NCBI GenBank assembly: GCA_905221605.1
Contig: CAJNDS010000336.1
Coordinates: 270,001 to 317,500, forward strand
Source: Symbiodinium natans
Lineage: Eukaryota; Sar; Dinophyceae; Suessiales; Symbiodiniaceae
Direction of reading: 5' to 3'
DNA: 47,500 bases
Below are positions 23,635 to 34,493 of the stretch, piece after piece. Every line of letters begins with the position of its first letter. Position 1 is the stretch's first letter. A model generated the notes under the pieces. That model saw only the letters and a program-made list of their open reading frames with translations, was not told the origin of the DNA and did not search any database. Made by a program: the position numbers and the translations under genes.

Positions 23635-23879
23635 GTGGCAACGATGACGAGGGCGCGGGCCGCTGTGATCGTGCGTGCGTGCCGTCCTCGAGCCAGTGTC
23701 CCCAGCTATCACAGAGGGAAGAGCTTTTGCTCCCCGCTGCCTTGCTAGTGGGCCCATGGAGGTTCGGGTGGCCAACACTTCCCTGCAGTACCCTTGCTCG
23801 GATTGGAGGGACCGTTTCCGGGCCGGAGGGCATCCAGGGTCGACTCTCACTAAGCCTGCATAGACCCGAATTCCTCGAC

Positions 23880-24468
23880 TCTAACCCTAAAACCTATTCT
23901 GGGCGTGGGTGAGTGAGTGAGATTGGCGTTTTAACGGTAGCAGGCCCCCTACCTCCAACCATCACCATCGCGAAGCAATGCACACGATGCTAAAAACCTG
24001 ACAGGCATTCAGTGGGGCGCTGGGTATAACATCCCAATGTTGGGGTGAATATGGTCCCTAAACCCTAAGAACCCTAAACCCAAACCCTGTGAACCAACCC
24101 TTGAACCCCTAGGGACGGCATCGCCTGGGCACAGGGAACTCCAGGAGATGAAGACCTGAGCTGCATGGCTTTGTGTGCGAGATGATGGGTGGGTTCAGGG
24201 TGTAGGGCTAGGGTTTAGGGTTTGGAGTTTAGGGCTTAGGGCTTAGGGCTTACAGAAGGGTTCATAAGGGGCTCACCAAGGGTTCAATCCCGTTTCTGGC
24301 TCTACGGCTTGCGGCTTGCGGCAGTTTCGCGCCCCGTTTTCCAACCACGTCTCCAAGGTTGGCAGTCTGTTCCAGATGCGTAGGACACCGTTCACATGCG
24401 AAGGCGCGCCTGCCTACAAGGCAATCTTCTATCACAAAACTGGTCGCGAGCCGGGACCATCCCGCCTA
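23880..24468. other. Intergenic, 3' side of the BTB gene
   Basis: Short degenerate telomere-like groups at 24055-24090 and 24200-24252, otherwise unique sequence. Nothing further recognised. Confidence 0.5.
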
Positions 24469-26106
24469 TCATGCCATGAACTTGAACAGGGACGCAGCAA
24501 CGTGCTTGCCATGAAGTCGCCACTGTGCTGCTGCGGTGAACACCGGGATGGCTTCCCGCTCGCCACTCAGAGAAGCGCACAGCGTTTCCCACCGCCCATC
24601 ATCCGACATCACCTGAAGCTCGGCTTCTTTCAGGCAAGATTTCTCCCAACCTTGAAGGGGAGCCACGAGGATGTGGTCCACATACACAGGTTGGGCGAAA
24701 CGTGCCTCGATGGAGCCCAGGTCTTCATGCCAGCAGCCGCAGACCATATTAGGGCTCTCGTCCAAGACAAGGTTGCAATTGCCGGCAGAAGTCCGGCTGC
24801 CATACTGCCCGTCTGGCCGCCAAGGATTCTTCACCACCAGGTCCCACTGATCGTACGACTTTCCAGATGTCTTCTCACAAGACATCTTCAACTTCAGAAC
24901 CTGCCGAAGCAAGTCAATTTCCATTTCCGCCGTCCACCAATCGGCGTCCGGCATCTGCCGCCATCGATCAAAGCTCGCAGCATCCAGGAAAACATTAGCC
25001 GCGCAAGTCTTCACGACACGTCTTATCGCTGAGCGCTGGGCCACTGTATTCTGGCGGACAACCGCTTTCCGAAGCAACATCCAACAATCAGCATCTGAGA
25101 GCCTTCTAATGCTGGAGCTTAGGCCGTCAGATGCTCTGTGTCGTAGGGTGCTGCTCGCATCGTCAGAAAGGAGAAGATAATTTTCCCCTCCATGGCCATC
25201 CAACATGGCCAGCACGTCGAGCCAGTCGAAGCCATTCATGGGCGTGATGCTTTCCTCAACCTCCCCTGTGTAAAGATAGCTGAGCAAGGCCTTCAGGCTG
25301 TTCACGCTGGGCCCTGGCTCGAGCGCAACCCGGATTTGCCGGTTGCCAGCTTCCTCCATTGGAGCCGACAGCATTGCGGAGTAGTACTCGGAGCGTGCTG
25401 CGAGCATGAAACGGTGTGCGCCGAGTTCTGACTGACCAGCCGCAATCAGACGGCAGTCAACTCGACTGCTAATATCAGCTGCCTTGCCATCAACTTCTCT
25501 GGTGGTCTGCAAGAGGAGCCGAAGGTCACTAAGCAATTGAGGCATCGGCATGTCCTCGCCACCAAAGTCCGGCGGGAGCTCACCAGCCAGCGCTTCGTTG
25601 CTGCCGGCCGCCGCTGAGATTGCGCGCGCCAGGAGCTCAGGGTCGCTCCCCAAAGCTCGGATCAAGCGCCTGTTGAAGTCCATCTCTTTCGCTGGCTGCA
25701 TCTCTGCCAGGCGCACATAGACGCCCTTCTCGAGCGTCTTCGCGCCAACCTTCATAGCCCCGCGCAGAATCTCACCCGCGTTGAGCGGGCTCAGGGCGCC
25801 ATGCAGGTGATCCTCGCACATGGCATACAACCGTCGCATGGAACACACCGGGTGGTTCGGAATGCCCAGCTGCGGAAGGAAGAGGCCTTGCGCCACCTCC
25901 ATCAGCTCAATCACTTCAACAACGCTGTCCTCATTGAAGTTCGGCATGACGTCTGTGTAGAGAAAGAGAAGAAGATGGTGCAGCGTCGCAGCCTTGGCAT
26001 CAGGCATGGCGATCACAAACTCGGTGCTTTCATCATCGTCGAGCTTGGCACGCTTGTCTAGCTGCTCCTCCTGATACGATGCAGGCGAGTGCATGGAATT
26101 GCACAT
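24469..26106 (-). CDS. Double BTB-BACK protein with C-terminal discoidin-like region (5' exon missing)
   Basis: BTB domains dimerise and often recruit Cullin-3 ubiquitin ligases; this one is probably a scaffold or adaptor. A single open exon of 545 codons from ATG at 26106. Residues about 1-55 are the second half of a BTB fold (TLHHLLLFLYTDV); 60-180 a BACK-like helical region; about 215-290 a full second BTB (LGAHRFMLAARSEYYSAMLS, then LLSYLYTGEVEE); 295-405 a second BACK-like region; 420-545 a beta-rich part (WDLVVKNPW, VCGCWHEDLGSIEARF, VDHILVAPLQGW) resembling F5/8 type C/discoidin domains as in BTBD9 (tentative). The first BTB lacks its N-terminal half, and the frame continues upstream of the ATG as VQMCNS, so the true start lies in an unidentified upstream exon. 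No introner interrupts this long exon. Confidence 0.75.
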   Translation of the reverse strand: MCNSMHSPASYQEEQLDKRAKLDDDESTEFVIAMPDAKAATLHHLLLFLYTDVMPNFNEDSVVEVIELMEVAQGLFLPQLGIPNHPVCSMRRLYAMCEDHLHGALSPLNAGEILRGAMKVGAKTLEKGVYVRLAEMQPAKEMDFNRRLIRALGSDPELLARAISAAAGSNEALAGELPPDFGGEDMPMPQLLSDLRLLLQTTREVDGKAADISSRVDCRLIAAGQSELGAHRFMLAARSEYYSAMLSAPMEEAGNRQIRVALEPGPSVNSLKALLSYLYTGEVEESITPMNGFDWLDVLAMLDGHGGENYLLLSDDASSTLRHRASDGLSSSIRRLSDADCWMLLRKAVVRQNTVAQRSAIRRVVKTCAANVFLDAASFDRWRQMPDADWWTAEMEIDLLRQVLKLKMSCEKTSGKSYDQWDLVVKNPWRPDGQYGSRTSAGNCNLVLDESPNMVCGCWHEDLGSIEARFAQPVYVDHILVAPLQGWEKSCLKEAELQVMSDDGRWETLCASLSGEREAIPVFTAAAQWRLHGKHVAASLFKFMA

Positions 26107-26455
26107 TTGCACTACTACCCGAAGGATATCCGAGCTGACGCAAAATCAGAACTGCGCAGCCAAGCACAGCACAAGCAACCGAGCTCCTGAGAGTCACGCG
26201 CGACTCTCTCTGCCTTCCTGGTCAAGTTGGGGCAGCGAACTTCCAGAAACGCAAAGTGCCTGCAACAGATGCTGATACCTAAACCCTGAACCCTGCATAC
26301 GCAAAATCGCATACTGCGCAGGACTCTGGGTTCAGCCGGGATTCTGACATGTGGCATGTAAGGTTTGGGATTCGAGGCTTGTAAGGTTTCAAAACGGGCT
26401 TGTCGTGTTTCTAGTGCTTTTGAGGTTTTTCAGAAGGGGTCCTAGTTTGCTCTTT
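26107..26455. other. Upstream of the BTB exon, no gene assigned
   Basis: An 80-codon minus-strand frame covers most of it but has no recognised content and does not supply the missing BTB half. Degenerate telomere-like words from 26275. Confidence 0.4.
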
Positions 26456-26622
26456 GGAAAGCCTAAACCCCAAACCCCAAACCCCAAACCACCAAAGCCT
26501 AAACCCTAAACCCTAAACCCTAAACCCTAAACCATACGCCCTAAACCCTACGCCCTAAATCCTAAACCCTAAACCCTAAACCCTAAACCCTATCCCCTAA
26601 ACCCTAAACCCTAAACCCTTTC
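26456..26622. repeat. CCCTAAA array with CCCCAAA and CCCTACG variants
   Basis: C-rich tract directly downstream (minus strand) of the exon at 26626-26796. Confidence 0.94.
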
Positions 26623-26625
26623 CAA

Positions 26626-26796
26626 GGCCAGGCACCCGACTTGTTGCCCATCCATCGCTTGCAGGACGGTGTCGCCCAGCGGCCCGCGATTGACCACCAG
26701 GGCCCGAAGCTGCTCACGCAGCGTTTCGTCCACATCTGTTACCATCATGACGCAGCGCCAAAGCGGTGCCAGGAGTCCCACAAGCAAATGCTTCAA
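26626..26796 (-). CDS. Exon of an unrecognised gene
   Basis: Minus-strand frame with VTDVDETLREQLRALVVNRG and then PLGDTVLQAMDGQQVGCLAL. Coding-like, helical and acidic. It runs into the telomere-like array, where the frame would end on the TAG of GTTTAGGG, unless a donor such as GTGCCTGG is used. No ATG is certain. It may belong to the BTB gene (same strand, 520 bp upstream) or be separate. Confidence 0.4.
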
Positions 26797-26957
26797 TCAG
26801 CCGCAGTACTTAGCCTTGCACACAAATTTGAGCCGAGAGAGCCGCGCCAGCGACGCTCACAAGGAAGCTCCCACTGGCAAAAACCTAGGGTGCACCCTTC
26901 AAGGCTATGCGTAGCAACGGGACTGCACGCCGATTGTCAAAGTACCCCCTGCTTAGT

Positions 26958-27056
26958 TGCTGAGTATATAAGCCCCCAAAAAGTGTACATTTTCAGTTCT
27001 ATAGGGATTCTAGTATCGAAAAAGTGTAAAGTGTGCTGACTCAGCTACGAAGCCTA
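26958..27056. mobile_element. Short inverted-repeat element, family C copy 2
   Basis: GTTGCTGAGTATATAAGCCC at the left end and TGACTCAGCTAC at the right end, the same ends and core as 7536-7642. Like that copy it is followed within about 25 bp on the right by CCCTAAA repeats. Confidence 0.6.
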
Positions 27057-28330
27057 TAAACCCTAAACCGAAATTAAACCCTAAACCCTAAACCCGTGGT
27101 CACCCAGCATACGGTCGGATGGGACAGCCGAGGTCTGTGCGGCCAAGGCCGCCCATCACAAGCAGCTAGGAATCCTGACGCCAGGCGACTCCTACTCCCA
27201 GTCGAATTAGGGTTTAGGATTTAGGATTTAGGGTTTAGAGTTTAGGCTTTCGGGTTTAGGTTTTCTTGCTTTAGTGCTTAGGCTTAAGGGTTTCGGGCTC
27301 TCCCACTGTAAGTCCTTTCCTCCATACTGTAGTAGCAGCTGTATAGGGACAGAACGGGACCATATGAACATAGTAGCAATGCAGTCTTCAATGCAACTAT
27401 TGGGCCGAACCGTATTCTACTGATAAAGGTCATGATGAAAACCACACAATGTTTAGTTTAGGGACCTCTGGGTTGCTGCAGAGGATCCACCGGAATAAGC
27501 TCACACAGTCAAAACGATGGGTCCCCTTTTTATAGCAGGTTCGTTGTTGCACAGATGTCCGAAGCCCGAAACTGCTAAGGGCGGGCTAAGCAACACATGT
27601 TGCAAGTGAGGCAAGCAATTTTTCGGGATTGCTCGAGTTCGCTGACTTTAGCCCAAAAACCGAAAATGGGGTTTGGGATGGGGGGAAACTCCTGGTGGGT
27701 TTTGGGTTTGGGGAAAGAACGTTGGCATTTCAGGGTCTATAGGTGTTCCCCCCTTAAGCCAAAAAAACAAGCCTTGTGCTCCAGCCCCAAGCCATGGGAC
27801 ACAAAACGTCTTTAAGCGGGAACCCTAAACCCTAAACCCCCAAACCCCAAACCCCAAGCCCCAAACCCTAAACCCTAAACCCAGAACCGACTGGGAGACA
27901 ACCGCGATTGGTCCTAAAGGGCCGGCGAAGGTGGAGGCGCTCCGCGAATTTTGCCTCGGGGCTTGATGGAGTCTAGGGCTTATGGTTTCGGGTTTGGGGT
28001 TTAGTTTATAGAACTTAGGCTGTTCGGGTTTTAGGGTTTCAGGGTTTTAGGGTTCAGGGTTTAGGGTCTAGGGTTTCGTGCTTTGGAAAGGTTTGGCGTT
28101 GTTGTTGGTCTGCTCGCAATCAGACAGTCCCTCGACACGAAGCGCCCAAGCTTTAAAGCCCTAAGCCCTAGACACGCAACCTCCACATTGCAAAACACGC
28201 CAACACCCAAACCCTAAATCCTGAACTTTAAGCCGTAAACCCTAACCCTGCCCCACCCATTCTCAGAGCTCACTGGCCGGCTGGGCCACCGTGCAACAGC
28301 GGGATACCATGCAAACCTAAGCTTTGTGGC
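27057..28330. other. Intergenic, degenerate telomere-like groups
   Basis: Groups at 27057-27092, 27207-27260, 27820-27885, 28010-28080 and 28210-28245. The AT-richer piece 27300-27520 is unique. No exon could be supported. Confidence 0.5.
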
Positions 28331-28331
28331 T

Positions 28332-28380
28332 TTAGGGTTTAGGGTTTAGGGTTTAGGGTTTAGGGTTTGGGGTTTAAGGT
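28332..28380. repeat. TTTAGGG telomere-like array
   Basis: Seven copies, left of the first nitrite reductase duplication unit. Confidence 0.92.
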
Positions 28381-28451
28381 CTCTCAGTCAGCTGGCATTT
28401 GGACCGGTGTCTGCTGGAAGACACCCTTCTGGGCACGAGCACCCTAAGGTT

Positions 28452-28961
28452 TCAGGCCCCGGCGATGGTGGCGCCAGCTGCCTGCAGGTCGTGAAAGTCA
28501 CGGCTGTGAGATGCCAACTTACTCTTCAAAACCCTCGCCCGTGCCCCGTGCGTCGGCGCTCGGGACAGGAATTTATACGAATTCTCACTTCTAGAGGTCA
28601 CGGCTACTGCATCTTGAGACGCATCCTTGCACTGAAGGTGGGAAAAGCCAAGATGCGTGCAGTAAGATTGCATGCCCTGCTCGTTGCTTACCTCCAAGAC
28701 CGACGCGTTGCAGCTTTTAAGGCGCGTTTGCCTGAAGGTCCCTGAGACAAGTTGCTCGTAAAAAGGTGAAGGGCTGAGTTCCACTCGAGCTCCCCCCCCC
28801 TCCTCGGGCAACGTGCCACGCAGGCGCTGTCTTGAGCATCCGGCTGTGCTCCGCACTGAGGATGCTGCAACAAAAGCGGTCGTCGCTCCACGATCGTTTT
28901 TAGGGGTTCGCAAGTCAGTCCAACATTTCTGCTTGCTCTTGCGGCTTGCGCTTGTAAACAT
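28452..28961 (-). CDS. Hypothetical protein downstream of nitrite reductase copy 1 (weak)
   Basis: A 169-codon frame; its middle part (ARVELSPSPFYEQL, LEVSNEQGMQSYCTHLGFSH) is also open in the second duplication copy (34494-34860), where the length difference in the C-run keeps the frame. The ends differ: copy 2 loses everything below about 28612, where a telomere-like array replaces it. High identity of the whole duplication means frame conservation is weak evidence. No family recognised. Confidence 0.25.
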   Translation of the reverse strand: MFTSASRKSKQKCWTDLRTPKNDRGATTAFVAASSVRSTAGCSRQRLRGTLPEEGGGARVELSPSPFYEQLVSGTFRQTRLKSCNASVLEVSNEQGMQSYCTHLGFSHLQCKDASQDAVAVTSRSENSYKFLSRAPTHGARARVLKSKLASHSRDFHDLQAAGATIAGA

Positions 28962-29195
28962 CAGCCTCTACTGACTCTAATGAGGGTCCACCATCAGTAA
29001 CACTGTAACAAAAACATAATACAGACTGACTTGGATGTGGTTCGGGGGTGAGAACAGTGAGAGCTATGGATCAGACTGCTTTGATGGGCAGTTTGAAGGC
29101 GAGCCTGCAGGACTTGGAAAATCAAGGTCCTGGGGTGTTGCTCCTGCGAAGCTCTGAGTTTTTTCACTCACAGAGTTCACAATTTACAGCAGCTT

Positions 29196-32100
29196 TTACC
29201 AATCCAAGGCGATGTGCTTGCCGTTGGCGTCGAAGGGCTTGGACTTGCCCATGACCTTCGCGAACTTCGCGGCCTTCACCCCGGCCTCCTCAACCGCCTT
29301 GCGGGCCTTCGTCTGGAGGGCCTTGGCATACTCCTCCGGTGACGGCAGCTTCACCTCCACCGTGCCGTCGGCAGCAACGCGCGTCGGGAACGTGGAGAGG
29401 TTGAGGTCCGGACTGGTGATGCCCTGTCCAGTTCTCAAGTCATAGACCGTCTTGTACACTGGATCAGCGATTGTGATCGCACCGCTAGCTGGCTCTCCCA
29501 CTAGACCGCGAGAGATCACCCGCACCTGCTTGAAGGGACAGAGGTTCTGGGTTGCGAACCACCTCCCCGATTCATCTTTGCGGTGAGACAGGTTGAAGAC
29601 GGCGACCTCGGCATCCCCATGCTTCATTGCGAGACCGCTGCAGCGCGGGAAGTCCTGCACCTTGCCCGCAGGGTACCACTCCCAGCTTTCCGGAGCCGTC
29701 TCCTTGGAGAAAGCAGCCTCGCCCTTGATGTCTGGGAGGTCGTAGGTGGCTGGGTGGCGCTGCTTCCGCATGTTCACGTACTCCACCTGCTCGGTGTCCA
29801 GGGTCTCCGCGGTGTTGGCGAACTGCGTGAACTTCTTCTGCAGGCCCTCGTCGTAGACCACCTCCTTCCACTCGCACTTGTATGCCTCCACGTTGCGCTG
29901 CATCAACACCTCCAGATCTCCGCAAATGCCGAGGCAGTCGTCCACGATGACCTTCTTCAAGTAGTCGATTCCACCAGGGAGCTCTTCGAGCCATGGTGCT
30001 GTGCGTTGAAGGTGCTTAGCCGTGCTGCAATAGAACATGAGGAATCGATCCTGGGTTGGCGCTGTATACTCTATACTTTGTTACAAGCACACTTCTAAAA
30101 ACCCTCTGAAAAAGGCTCTTGAATATGATCCTCCCAAGTACCCATAAGAATGATGGGGGAAGCACACAAAAATGTTCCCCAAACCCTGAACCCCTAAACC
30201 CTAAACCCTAAACCCGAAACCCTAAACCCTAAACCCCCTAAACCCCCTAAGCCCCCTAAGCCCCCCAAGGCCCCTAAGTCTTTGCCCAGGATCGATGTAC
30301 TTGAGGCACGTCTCCTCATCGATTGAGGACGCAAGGAGCTGCGCGTGCCGAGGCTTGGCTCCCCCGTTGCCACAAAGATAGAGGTTGTAGCCTCGGTTTA
30401 GGGTTTAGGGTTTAGGGTTTAGGGTTTAGGGTTTAGGGTTTAGGGTTTAGGGTTTAGGGTTTAGGGTTTAGAGTTTAGGGTTCTGGGTTCTGGGTTTAGG
30501 GTTTAGGGTTTAGGGTTTAGGGTGTAGGGTGTAGGGTGTAGGGTGTAGGGTGTTAGGTTTAGGGTTTAGGGTTTAGGGTTTAGGGTTTAGGGTTTAGGGT
30601 TTAGGGTTTAGGGTTTAGGGTATACGGTAAAGGGTATAAGGTTTTAGGTTTAGGGTTTAGAGTTTAGGAGTTAGGGTTTAGGGTTTAAGGCATATTTAAA
30701 AGCACTCTGAAACGTGTTCGTACATATCTGATGCTCTTGAATTGTTTATAAAGGGGAAAATCACAACATCAATATCCAGGTCCTACCGAGCAGCCGCTGT
30801 TGGTGGCGATGCAGCCTACGTCCTTGCCCTGTGCCTCGGCGCATTCTCTGAGGCAGCCAGACACCGCCATCTTGATCTTGTGAGGTGCACGCAAGCCCTT
30901 GTAGCCTAGGCTGCCCAGTAACCTAGGCTTAGAAAGGGTGCCCTTTGTTGCATAAAGCGGTTTATAAGGGAACCTAAACCCCCAAAAAAGGGAATAAGGG
31001 TACTACTGGGCATCCTAGTAGCGGTTCTCCAGAGTGCAGGCCATGCTCACCGAGTCCTGCTGCCCATATCGGCACCACGTGCTTCCCACGCAGCTCTTCA
31101 CCGTGCGCAGCGCCTTGCCGTAGGCGTGGCCAGACTCCAAGCCGGCGTCCACCAGGTCCTTGAAGATGGAGGGCAGCTCATGCACCGGGGCTCCGTACAT
31201 GCCGAGGCGCTGGGCACCCGTGACCTTCGTCCAGAGCCCGTACTTCTTGGCGGTGGTGCCAATGGCGATCAGCTCGTCGGGCGTGATGTCGCCACCGGGG
31301 CAGCGGGGAATGACGGAGTAGGTGCCTGTTTTCTGGATGTTGGCCAAGAAGCGGTCGTTGGTATCCTGAATTTGATCACGGTTGCCTGTCAGCACGTTGT
31401 CATTCCAAATGTTGGCCAGGATTGAAGCGATCACTGGCTTGTCCACCTCGCTGCCATTGCCACCCACGGCCACCTTCTCAACGGCTTCCTCAAAGGTCTT
31501 AATCTCCTTGATGCGGAAGATGTTGAAGAGCTCTTGGCGGGTGTATGGGAAACAGTCGCTGATTCCAGCCTTGACCTCTTTGCCCAGTGCTTTCAGCGTC
31601 GCTGAGAGCACCTTCGGAACCTCGCCGACTGGAGTGCAGCAGCCACCGCAGCCCGTACCGGCCTTTGTGCACTTCTTGATCTGAGGCACAGTCATGCAAT
31701 CCTTGTCCTTGATGGCTTTGACCACCTCGCCCTTGGTCACGTTCAAGCAGGTGCAGATGACGTCGTCCTCCGCAATGCCCGTGCCATCTCCGCCGTCATT
31801 GGCCACTGCTCCTTGGCCTGGCGGAGGTCGGCGGAAGGCCAGGCTTTCGGGGTCGGAGCCGCCCAGGTCGCCCTTCTTGCAGAGCTGCAGCAGCTTTGGG
31901 TAGTCCTTGGCATCCCCAACGAGGACGCCGCCAACCAGCTTCTGGCCGTCCTTGGTGAAGCACAGCCGGCGGTAAGAGCCATCCACGGCGCTGCTGCACT
32001 CCACGTTCAGCACCTCCGGGTCCTTGCCATCGAACTTGCGCTTGAACCAGAAGCTCTCGTCCGAGCCGAAGGAGGCCACGTCCACTCCCAGGAGCTTCAG

Positions 32101-33301
32101 CTTGGTGCTCAAGTCGCTCTTCTCGTAGCTGGCGCTCTCAGGTCCCTCCACGAGGTTCTTCACCAAGGCCTCCGCCTGGTCGACTCCGGGAGCCCACAAG
32201 CCGTAGCAGAAGGCGCCCTGGATCGAGGCCACCTCCCCCAAGGCGTAGATGGAAGGATCCGAGGAGCACAAGGCTGAGTCGACCTTGACGCCTCCCCTCT
32301 GGCCCACCTCCAGGCCGCAGCCGCGGGCCAGCTCGTCGCGGGGGCGGACTCCGCAGGAGACCACCACCATGTCCACGTCCAAGATCGTCGGCTCCGTTTG
32401 GCCGTGAGGGATGAACTTCAAGCCCGTCACCTTGCCATCCTCCAGGACGGCTTCCTGGATCTTCGCGCCGCTGTGCACCTGGATGCCGAGGTTGCTGATC
32501 TTCCGCTCCAGGGCCCTGCCACCTTCCTCGTTCAGCTGCGTAGGCATCAGGTATGGGGCCATCTCCACCACGTGGCTTTCCATCTCAAGATCAAACCTAG
32601 GCTGCCCAGTAACCTAGGCTTAAAAAGGGTGCCCTTTTTTGCTTAAAGGGGTTGCTTAAAGGGAACCTACACCCCCCCAAAAAGGGAATAAGGGCACAAT
32701 AAGGGCATCCTAGAAACACGGCCTTCGCGGCCTCCAGGCCCAGGAGACCGCCTCCGATCACAGCGGCGCGCTTCTTGGAGGCCTTCTTTGAGGCAGCGAT
32801 GAGAGCCTCAAGATCCTCGATGGTCCTGTACACGAAGACGCCCTCCGGGCGGGAGGCAGGGTCGTCCGGCCACTGTGGGTTCTTCTTCTCCGGCAAGATG
32901 AAGCCGGGAGTTGGAGGAACAAAGCAGAAGCTGCCGGTGCAAAGCACGAGGACGTCGTACTCCACGGAACCTGCCTCTGCGTCAGCGGAGCTGCCGCCAT
33001 GGCAGACTTTGGAAAATGCCACCGACTTCTTCTCGCGGTCGATGCTGGTTGCGCGGCCGTAGACAAGCTTCACGCTCTTGCTCTTCAGGTCCTCCTCGCT
33101 CCAGTAGGACAACTTCATCTGGTCATGCTGGTCGCCATCTCGGTCCAGGAAGTACTGCGTCAGCATGACGCGATTGTATGCTGGACGAGGCTCCTCACAA
33201 AGCACGGTGATGGTGAAGCCGGCCTCCCTCTCTGCAAGCTTCTCAATGAAGGCATGGCCGATGGGGCCGTGGCCAATCACGACGACACGCTTGCCCGCCA
33301 T
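29196..33301 (-). CDS. Assimilatory NAD(P)H nitrite reductase, NirB-NirD fusion, copy 1
   Basis: Reduces nitrite to ammonium with NAD(P)H through FAD, [2Fe-2S] and siroheme-[4Fe-4S]. Five exons: 32718-33301, 31023-32596, 30795-30905, 30294-30391, 29196-30050; joined length 3,222 nt, 1,073 aa, all phases consistent. Seen motifs: FAD dinucleotide fold near residues 5-15 (VVVIGHGPIG); NAD(P)H fold near 180-188 (VIGGGLLGLE); Bfd-like [2Fe-2S] Cys 476, 478, 511, 514 (ICTC, GCGGC); siroheme/[4Fe-4S] Cys 697 and 703 (SCVGSTWC) and 737 and 741 (SGCLREC), then YNLYLCGNGGAKPRHAQLLA. Residues about 914-1003 are the NirD Rieske-like fold (WYPAG...NLCPFKQ) without a full set of cluster ligands, as usual for NirD. 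The N-terminus starts directly at the FAD fold, so no plastid leader is seen and a cytosolic enzyme is inferred. Donors: GT, GC, GC, GA. Fused NirB-NirD enzymes are known from fungi and some algae. Confidence 0.93.
30051..30293 (-). other. Nitrite reductase copy 1, intron 4 (telomere-like)
   Basis: Donor GATCCTGGGC (GA) and acceptor CCAACCCAG; GATC occurs at both junctions. The 5' half is CTTAGGGG/TTTAGGG repeat (minus strand). Confidence 0.85.
30392..30794 (-). other. Nitrite reductase copy 1, intron 3 (telomere-like, 403 bp)
   Basis: Donor GCTGCTCGGTAGG (GC), acceptor CCCTAAACCGAG; GGCT at both junctions. About 290 bp is CCCTAAA with CCCTACA and TATACCC variants (minus strand). With intron 4 this places the 98-nt exon 30294-30391 between outward-facing telomere-like arrays. 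Confidence 0.88.
30906..31022 (-). mobile_element. Introner-like element (family A), nitrite reductase copy 1 intron 2
   Basis: 117 bp, GC...AG, with GCTAC directly repeated at the junctions. Ends TAGGATGCCCAGTAGTACC / GGTTACTGGGCAGCCTAG are inverted repeats. Core order: CCTTATTCCC, TTTTTTGGGGGTTTAGGTTC, CCTTATAAACC, GGGCACCC. The frame restored on removal is NRYKGLR, as expected for NirB. Confidence 0.92.
32597..32717 (-). mobile_element. Introner-like element (family A), nitrite reductase copy 1 intron 1
   Basis: 121 bp, GT...AG, starting GTTTCTAGGATGCCC and ending ACTGGGCAGCCTAG, with GTTT directly repeated. Removal restores AKAVFDLEMESH. About 80% similar by eye to the intron at 30906-31022 although they lie in different places of the gene. 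Confidence 0.92.
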
Positions 33302-34034
33302 GACAGGTTTCGCTGCAGGCAACTATCGGGGCAACGGAATGTCTGATCTATGCTCACTATGCTCACACCCCTCTGAAGCGCAAAATCGCTGCAAGTGGCG
33401 GCAGGTAGAGCATGCAGCTGTCTACTCAGTAGAAGATGCGCACAGCAGAGCAACGGTGGGCCCTAGGGCCTTAGAAGGCCGCTGAGGCACGCTGGGATAG
33501 CAGCGGACGCCTTCCATGGAGAAGCTGGCTTGACGCCGACAAAAGGAAAGGGGCTGTCCCAAAACCACTCCCTCCCGTCACCGAGTACAAAGACTAGACG
33601 CAAGAGCCTTTGCAGACTCGTCCAAAGGTATCTGGGTTCAAGGCAGCCAAAAAACCAGGGCCGGGCAGAATAGCAGGTACACCCTAAACCCTAAACCCTA
33701 AACCCTAAACCCTGGGTCTATCATCTGGTGTCGTAGGCTACAGCGCCAGCCCTGCTTAAGTGCTGAAGACCCGGCAGAAAACAGGTTAACCTTGCATTTG
33801 TGATAGGATTTTATCTCACCAAGGAGGTTAAAGGTTAACTACCCAACCCCCAGCCCCTAAGGCTTAGGGTTTGAAGTTTAGGATTTTTTGTAATCAGTCA
33901 TTAATTCAAAGAGGTTTAAAAATGGTTAACTACCCAGACCCTGAGTCTGCTTAAGAATGCTCTGGTTTCGAACCTGTATGCCGGAAGTTCGTCCAAGCTA
34001 CAGGCTCTGTCCCGCAGGTCGCCTAGTCGAGCAC
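33302..34034. other. Upstream region of nitrite reductase copy 1
   Basis: Conserved in the second copy. It includes a GGTTAAAGGTTAACTACCC element (33785-33850 and again near 33920-33940), related to the intron core at 10280-10345, and a small CCCTAAA group (33681-33715). A trans-splice acceptor is likely within 100 bp of the ATG but not decidable. No DinoSL-like sequence seen. Confidence 0.55.
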
Positions 34035-34258
34035 CCAAACCCTAAACCCTAAGCCCTAATCCCTAAGCCCTAATCCCTAAGCCCTAAACCCTAAGCCCTA
34101 AGCCCGAAGCCCTAAACCCCAACCGGAACAGGCCCCAAACCCCCAAAAACCGTCTGCCCCAAAAAGCCTAAACCCTAAACCCTAAACCCTAAACCCTAAA
34201 CCCTAAACCCTAACCCTAAACCCTAAACCCTAAACCCTAAACCCTAAACCCTAAACTA
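34035..34258. repeat. CCCTAAA/CCCTAAG array
   Basis: C-rich tract closing duplication unit 1; the left half is CCCTAAG/CCCTAAT, the right half canonical. Confidence 0.94.
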
Positions 34259-34337
34259 GCTTGGCTTTTGAGTCCTCGAGCTCCCAACTCTGAGGCCCTC
34301 AGTAGGGGATCCAAATGTCAGATAACCCTTATGTACA

Positions 34338-34493
34338 CTAGGGTTTAGGGTTAGGGTTTAGGGTTTAGGGTTTAGGGTTTAGGGTTTAGGGTTTAGGGTT
34401 TAGGGTTTAGGGTTTAGGGTTTAGGGTTTAGGGTTTAGGGTGTAGGGTGTAGGGTTTAGGGTTTAGGGTTTATAGGGTTTAGGGTTTAGGTTG
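34338..34493. repeat. TTTAGGG array at the duplication junction
   Basis: G-rich tract that ends at the exact point where similarity between the two duplication units begins (GAGACGCATCCTTGC). Confidence 0.95.

Larger units (their letters stand above)
28612..34258. repeat. Tandem duplication unit 1
   Basis: Matches 34494-39925 over its full length, including the gene, the introns, the 5' flank (33302-33680) and a 3' array region. Offsets between copies run from 5,903 (3' end of the gene) to 5,668 (5' end), the difference lying in telomere-like intron arrays. Both units end in telomere-like tracts. Confidence 0.93.

Noticed and set aside
31126-32646. Plus-strand frames of up to 154 codons across the nitrite reductase exons
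   Set aside because: Shadows of the minus-strand gene in GC-rich coding sequence.
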